NCBI RefSeq assembly: GCF_022809715.1
Contig: NZ_CP094461.1
Span: 124,001-188,000 of the forward strand
DNA: 64,000 bases
Origin: Burkholderia pyrrocinia
GTDB taxonomy: Bacteria; Pseudomonadota; Gammaproteobacteria; Burkholderiales; Burkholderiaceae
Reading direction: 5' to 3'
The translations under genes and the position numbers were made by a program. Numbering within the stretch: position 1 is the stretch's first letter; each line of letters begins with the position of its first letter. The notes beneath the pieces were generated by a model. It was not told the DNA's origin. It saw only the letters and a program-made list of their open reading frames with translations, and did not search any database. Positions 61,821 to 64,000 of the stretch are shown piece by piece.

Positions 61821-62300
61821 TCACTCCAGGTTGGCCTTGTCGAGCCCGAACATCTTGTCGAACGAGCCGGGCGCGATGCGGAACGCGACATTCAGCCGGT
61901 TCCAGCTGTTGATTGCGCCCACGAGGAAAGTGAGATCCGACAACTCCTTCTCGGAATAGTGCGCACGGACGCGCTCGTAGAGGTCGTCCGGCACGCCATG
62001 CGTGGGGAGGTGGGTCAGCGCGTCGGTCCATTCCAGCGCGGCACGCTCGCGCGGCGAAAACAGGGGCGACTCGCGCCAGATCGCGACGTGATGCAGGCGC
62101 AATTCGCGCTCGCCGTGGATTTTCGCCATCTTGATGTGCATGTCGACGCAGAATGCGCAGCCATTGAGCTGCGATGCACGAATCTCGACGAGCTCGCGGA
62201 CCGGCGCCTCGAGCGTCGTCTTTTGAAACAACCCGTCCAGCTCGACGAGCTTCTTGGTCAGTTCCGGCGATTGCTGAAAGTAGTTGATACGTTGCGTCAT
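61821..62300 (-). CDS. Carboxymuconolactone decarboxylase/AhpD-like protein
   Basis: 159 aa. Helical AhpD fold with the redox motif CAFC and His (ASQLNGCAFCVDMHIKMAK), matching alkylhydroperoxidase-type proteins of the CMD family rather than true decarboxylases. It probably reduces peroxides or is reduced by a lipoyl partner. First gene of a two-gene unit with the exported cupin. The remnant of an Ohr peroxidase lies just upstream. Confidence 0.9.
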   Translation of the reverse strand: MTQRINYFQQSPELTKKLVELDGLFQKTTLEAPVRELVEIRASQLNGCAFCVDMHIKMAKIHGERELRLHHVAIWRESPLFSPRERAALEWTDALTHLPTHGVPDDLYERVRAHYSEKELSDLTFLVGAINSWNRLNVAFRIAPGSFDKMFGLDKANLE

Positions 62301-62492
62301 GATCTGTTCTCCTGATCTGTGGAAGTGCTACTGCCGAACCTGCGTATGACGATTCACCGCAGGACCTGCCTGGCAACCATCGTAGTCGTGTGCCTCAGGG
62401 GGCAGTAGTGCCGGGAACGTGTGCACTATGTTGTCGCTTCGGCACCAATCGCTCGTCGGGGTAGCTGTCGACTGCACATCGTTGGCGTGCAG
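62301..62492. other. Promoter region of the AhpD-like/cupin pair
   Basis: No gene seen. It lies between the AhpD-like gene and the Ohr remnant and must hold the promoter of the former. AGGAGAAC next to 62305 is the ribosome site. Confidence 0.4.
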
Positions 62493-62657
62493 TCATGCCG
62501 ACACCGTGATGACACTGCAGATTCCCTGTCGCGTCATCTTCGTATAGGGGCACAGGCGTTCCGTGTCGCGGACAAGACTTTCCGCGACATGCTGGTCGAC
62601 ACCCGGCATGACCACCGCTGCGTGGCGGCGCGCCAACCTGATGGGGTGGAGTCGCGC
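62493..62657 (-). pseudogene. C-terminal remnant of an Ohr/OsmC-type peroxidase gene
   Basis: The frame reads VVMPGVDQHVAESLVRDTER, then LCPYTKMTRQGICSVITVSA and a stop. CPYxxxTRG is the resolving-Cys motif of the Ohr/OsmC family with the normal C-terminal end. The N-terminal 90 residues, including the first catalytic Cys, are gone. Decayed gene. Confidence 0.6.
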
Positions 62658-62697
62658 GGTGCACGGATACTCGGGCACGTTTCGGACGCGACTGCCA

Positions 62698-63702
62698 TCA
62701 AGGCGTGAAAAGCGTTCGCTCTGCTCCGCTGATTGCCGCGTCATTCATCGCCATGACCGGCTCGACGTCGAAACCTTCGACACGCCATGCATCGATCCCG
62801 CCAGTGAGCGGCAATGCAAGCTTGACGCCGGACAGTCGCAACTGCCTGGCCACCGATGCCGCAGACACTTCGTGCGGGCACGCACAATAGATGACGAGCG
62901 TCCGGTTCGCCCCATAGCGTTCCATGATCTGCCCGGGCTTGCGTTCATCGGCAATCACGGCGCCAGGAATGACGAACGGATCGCGCATGCGTCGTTCGGT
63001 GGAGCGGATATCGATCACGACCGGCCGCGGATTGTTCGCGAGCAACGCATGCAACTCACCCGCGCTGATCCGCGCCTTCCCGAGCGCATTTGCCAACGTA
63101 AATCGCCGGCAGTAGCGATACGCGACATACAGCAGCGGTGCAATGCCGACGACGATAAGCGCATGCCAGCCGAGACGGGCGACGAGGGAAAAGATCACGT
63201 CGACCTGCGAAGCGAATATGGCGCCGATGGCCAGGCCGAGCGATGCCCAAAGCGCAACGCCGGCGCAATCGTGCAGGACGAAGGAGCGCAACCTGACGGC
63301 CATCGCGCCGCACAGGGGAACGGCAACGAGCGACAGGCCAGGTACGAACCGCGCAACGACCAGCACGCGGACGCCCCAGCGCCCAAAAAAGCGCTCCGTC
63401 GTCCGCACGCACGTTTCACGCGACTGCGACAATTTGCAAACTGTATGAAGCGTGCGCTTGCCGTACCGCTTGCCGCCCTGAAACCAGACCAGGTCGCCGA
63501 GCACGCCGCCAATCACGGCGGCGCCCAGTATCGCCGCGAAATGCAGCAACGTCGCCGATGCAACGTGTGTGACGAGCGCAATGCCCGCTCCCACCGTGAT
63601 CAATGTCGGTATGGCAGGCAAAGGCAGGCCCAGCGAAGATCCGAGCACGTTCAGGAATACGACCAACGTGCCATACCGTGCGATCAGTTCATGCGAAATC
63701 AT
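62698..63702 (-). CDS. DedA-family membrane protein fused to rhodanese domain
   Basis: 334 aa. DedA (SNARE-associated) domain 1-200 with several membrane helices: VGAGIALVTHVASATLLHFA, GVLGDLVWFQGGKRYG, RFVPGLSLVAVPLCGAMAV. DedA proteins flip phospholipids or undecaprenyl phosphate and support resistance to cationic peptides. Rhodanese domain 215-320 with catalytic-type loop VIYCACPHEVSAASVA. Such fusions are known in Proteobacteria. ATG at 63702 with AGGAG seven bases upstream. Confidence 0.9.
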   Translation of the reverse strand: MISHELIARYGTLVVFLNVLGSSLGLPLPAIPTLITVGAGIALVTHVASATLLHFAAILGAAVIGGVLGDLVWFQGGKRYGKRTLHTVCKLSQSRETCVRTTERFFGRWGVRVLVVARFVPGLSLVAVPLCGAMAVRLRSFVLHDCAGVALWASLGLAIGAIFASQVDVIFSLVARLGWHALIVVGIAPLLYVAYRYCRRFTLANALGKARISAGELHALLANNPRPVVIDIRSTERRMRDPFVIPGAVIADERKPGQIMERYGANRTLVIYCACPHEVSAASVARQLRLSGVKLALPLTGGIDAWRVEGFDVEPVMAMNDAAISGAERTLFTP

Positions 63703-64000
63703 GATGCTCTCCTTGTGGCATGCACGTACCGGTCTCGAAAGTCGTTCATTGTGCTGCCGCAAACTGCGGTGTCCGACGCTGCCTCCGGACTTGCCGTCAT
63801 CGAAACAGTCCGACATATCGAGTCGGCAACGGAGACAGCCGGACCGCACATCGGAAGACGCCCGGCCCGGGAAAGTACCGTTCGCTCGCATGCTGGAAAA
63901 CGCGGCGGCGCCGTGCGCCGAGGTTCTCCGCCTTCGCCGCGGCCATGCCCGACCAACTCGAATGGAATGACCGGGGGAAGAAGCCGATACGCGCTACCTG
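63703..64000. other. End of window, no gene recognised
   Basis: 298 bases upstream of the DedA-rhodanese gene. Overlapping short frames on both strands show no known family. A promoter for the DedA gene is expected here, but no clear boxes were found. Confidence 0.35.

Noticed and set aside
1..64000. CRISPR arrays, tRNA genes, insertion sequences
   Set aside because: No regularly spaced repeats, cloverleaf or transposase was recognised in the window.

Overview
The window is high-GC, densely coded DNA with strong G/C bias at third codon positions. Its gene content (BpH-type H-NS proteins, hopanoid cyclase, aromatic-acid MFS carrier, many LysR/AraC/GntR regulators, M81 MlrC hydrolase, MipA/OmpV, DedA-rhodanese fusion) fits a Burkholderia, most likely the Burkholderia cepacia complex. 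The near absence of core housekeeping clusters suggests a secondary chromosome; that is inference. I saw no tRNA, rRNA, CRISPR array or insertion sequence.

1-5.5 kb: a DUF-like protein, an isolated fliD, a 1-kb AT-rich gap with doubtful small ORFs, a DoxX membrane protein and an RmlD-like reductase. 5.6-7.2 kb: a retron, the most notable element. It has a sigma70-like promoter (5641-5668), a structured non-coding RNA whose ends pair over 17 bases using three G-U wobbles (5677-5693 with 5826-5842), a candidate branching G at 5694, and a 449-aa retron-type reverse transcriptase with an N-terminal extension. It sits where a LysR gene appears to have been cut after about 13 codons. An H-NS gene follows. 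8.2-15.4 kb: MFS carrier, LOG-like protein, pentapeptide-repeat protein, a MarR-GNAT fusion with two matching operators, a small exported protein, and an unusual alpha/beta-hydrolase-PEP-synthase-like fusion.

15.7-31.3 kb is a nitrogen/carbon scavenging zone. An AraC regulator diverges from an amine permease, class III aminotransferase and aldehyde dehydrogenase, which together would import an amine and convert it to an acid. A GntR regulator diverges from a branched-chain-type ABC transporter (five genes) co-transcribed with an M20 carbamoyl-amino-acid hydrolase, an MlrC-like hydrolase and perhaps a secreted beta-propeller. A perfect 20-bp palindrome overlies the predicted start point of the ABC promoter.

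31.4-44.4 kb: a small membrane protein, FlxA-like protein, alpha/beta hydrolase, an overlapping three-gene cluster (PcfJ-like, DUF1266, DUF4034/Sel1), a class C beta-lactamase without ampR, cupin, squalene-hopene cyclase with a divergent TetR gene, a broken AAA-ATPase and a class V aminotransferase. 44.6-64 kb: cspA and rhlE (cold-shock RNA remodelling), VOC protein, chemoreceptor, DUF3224, HD hydrolase, saccharopine-dehydrogenase-like protein, LysR/azoR pair, LysE/LysR pair, MerR plus hydrolase, MipA, a broken nucleotidyltransferase, cupins, a second H-NS, RidA, a cupin/AhpD-like pair, a broken Ohr gene and a DedA-rhodanese fusion.
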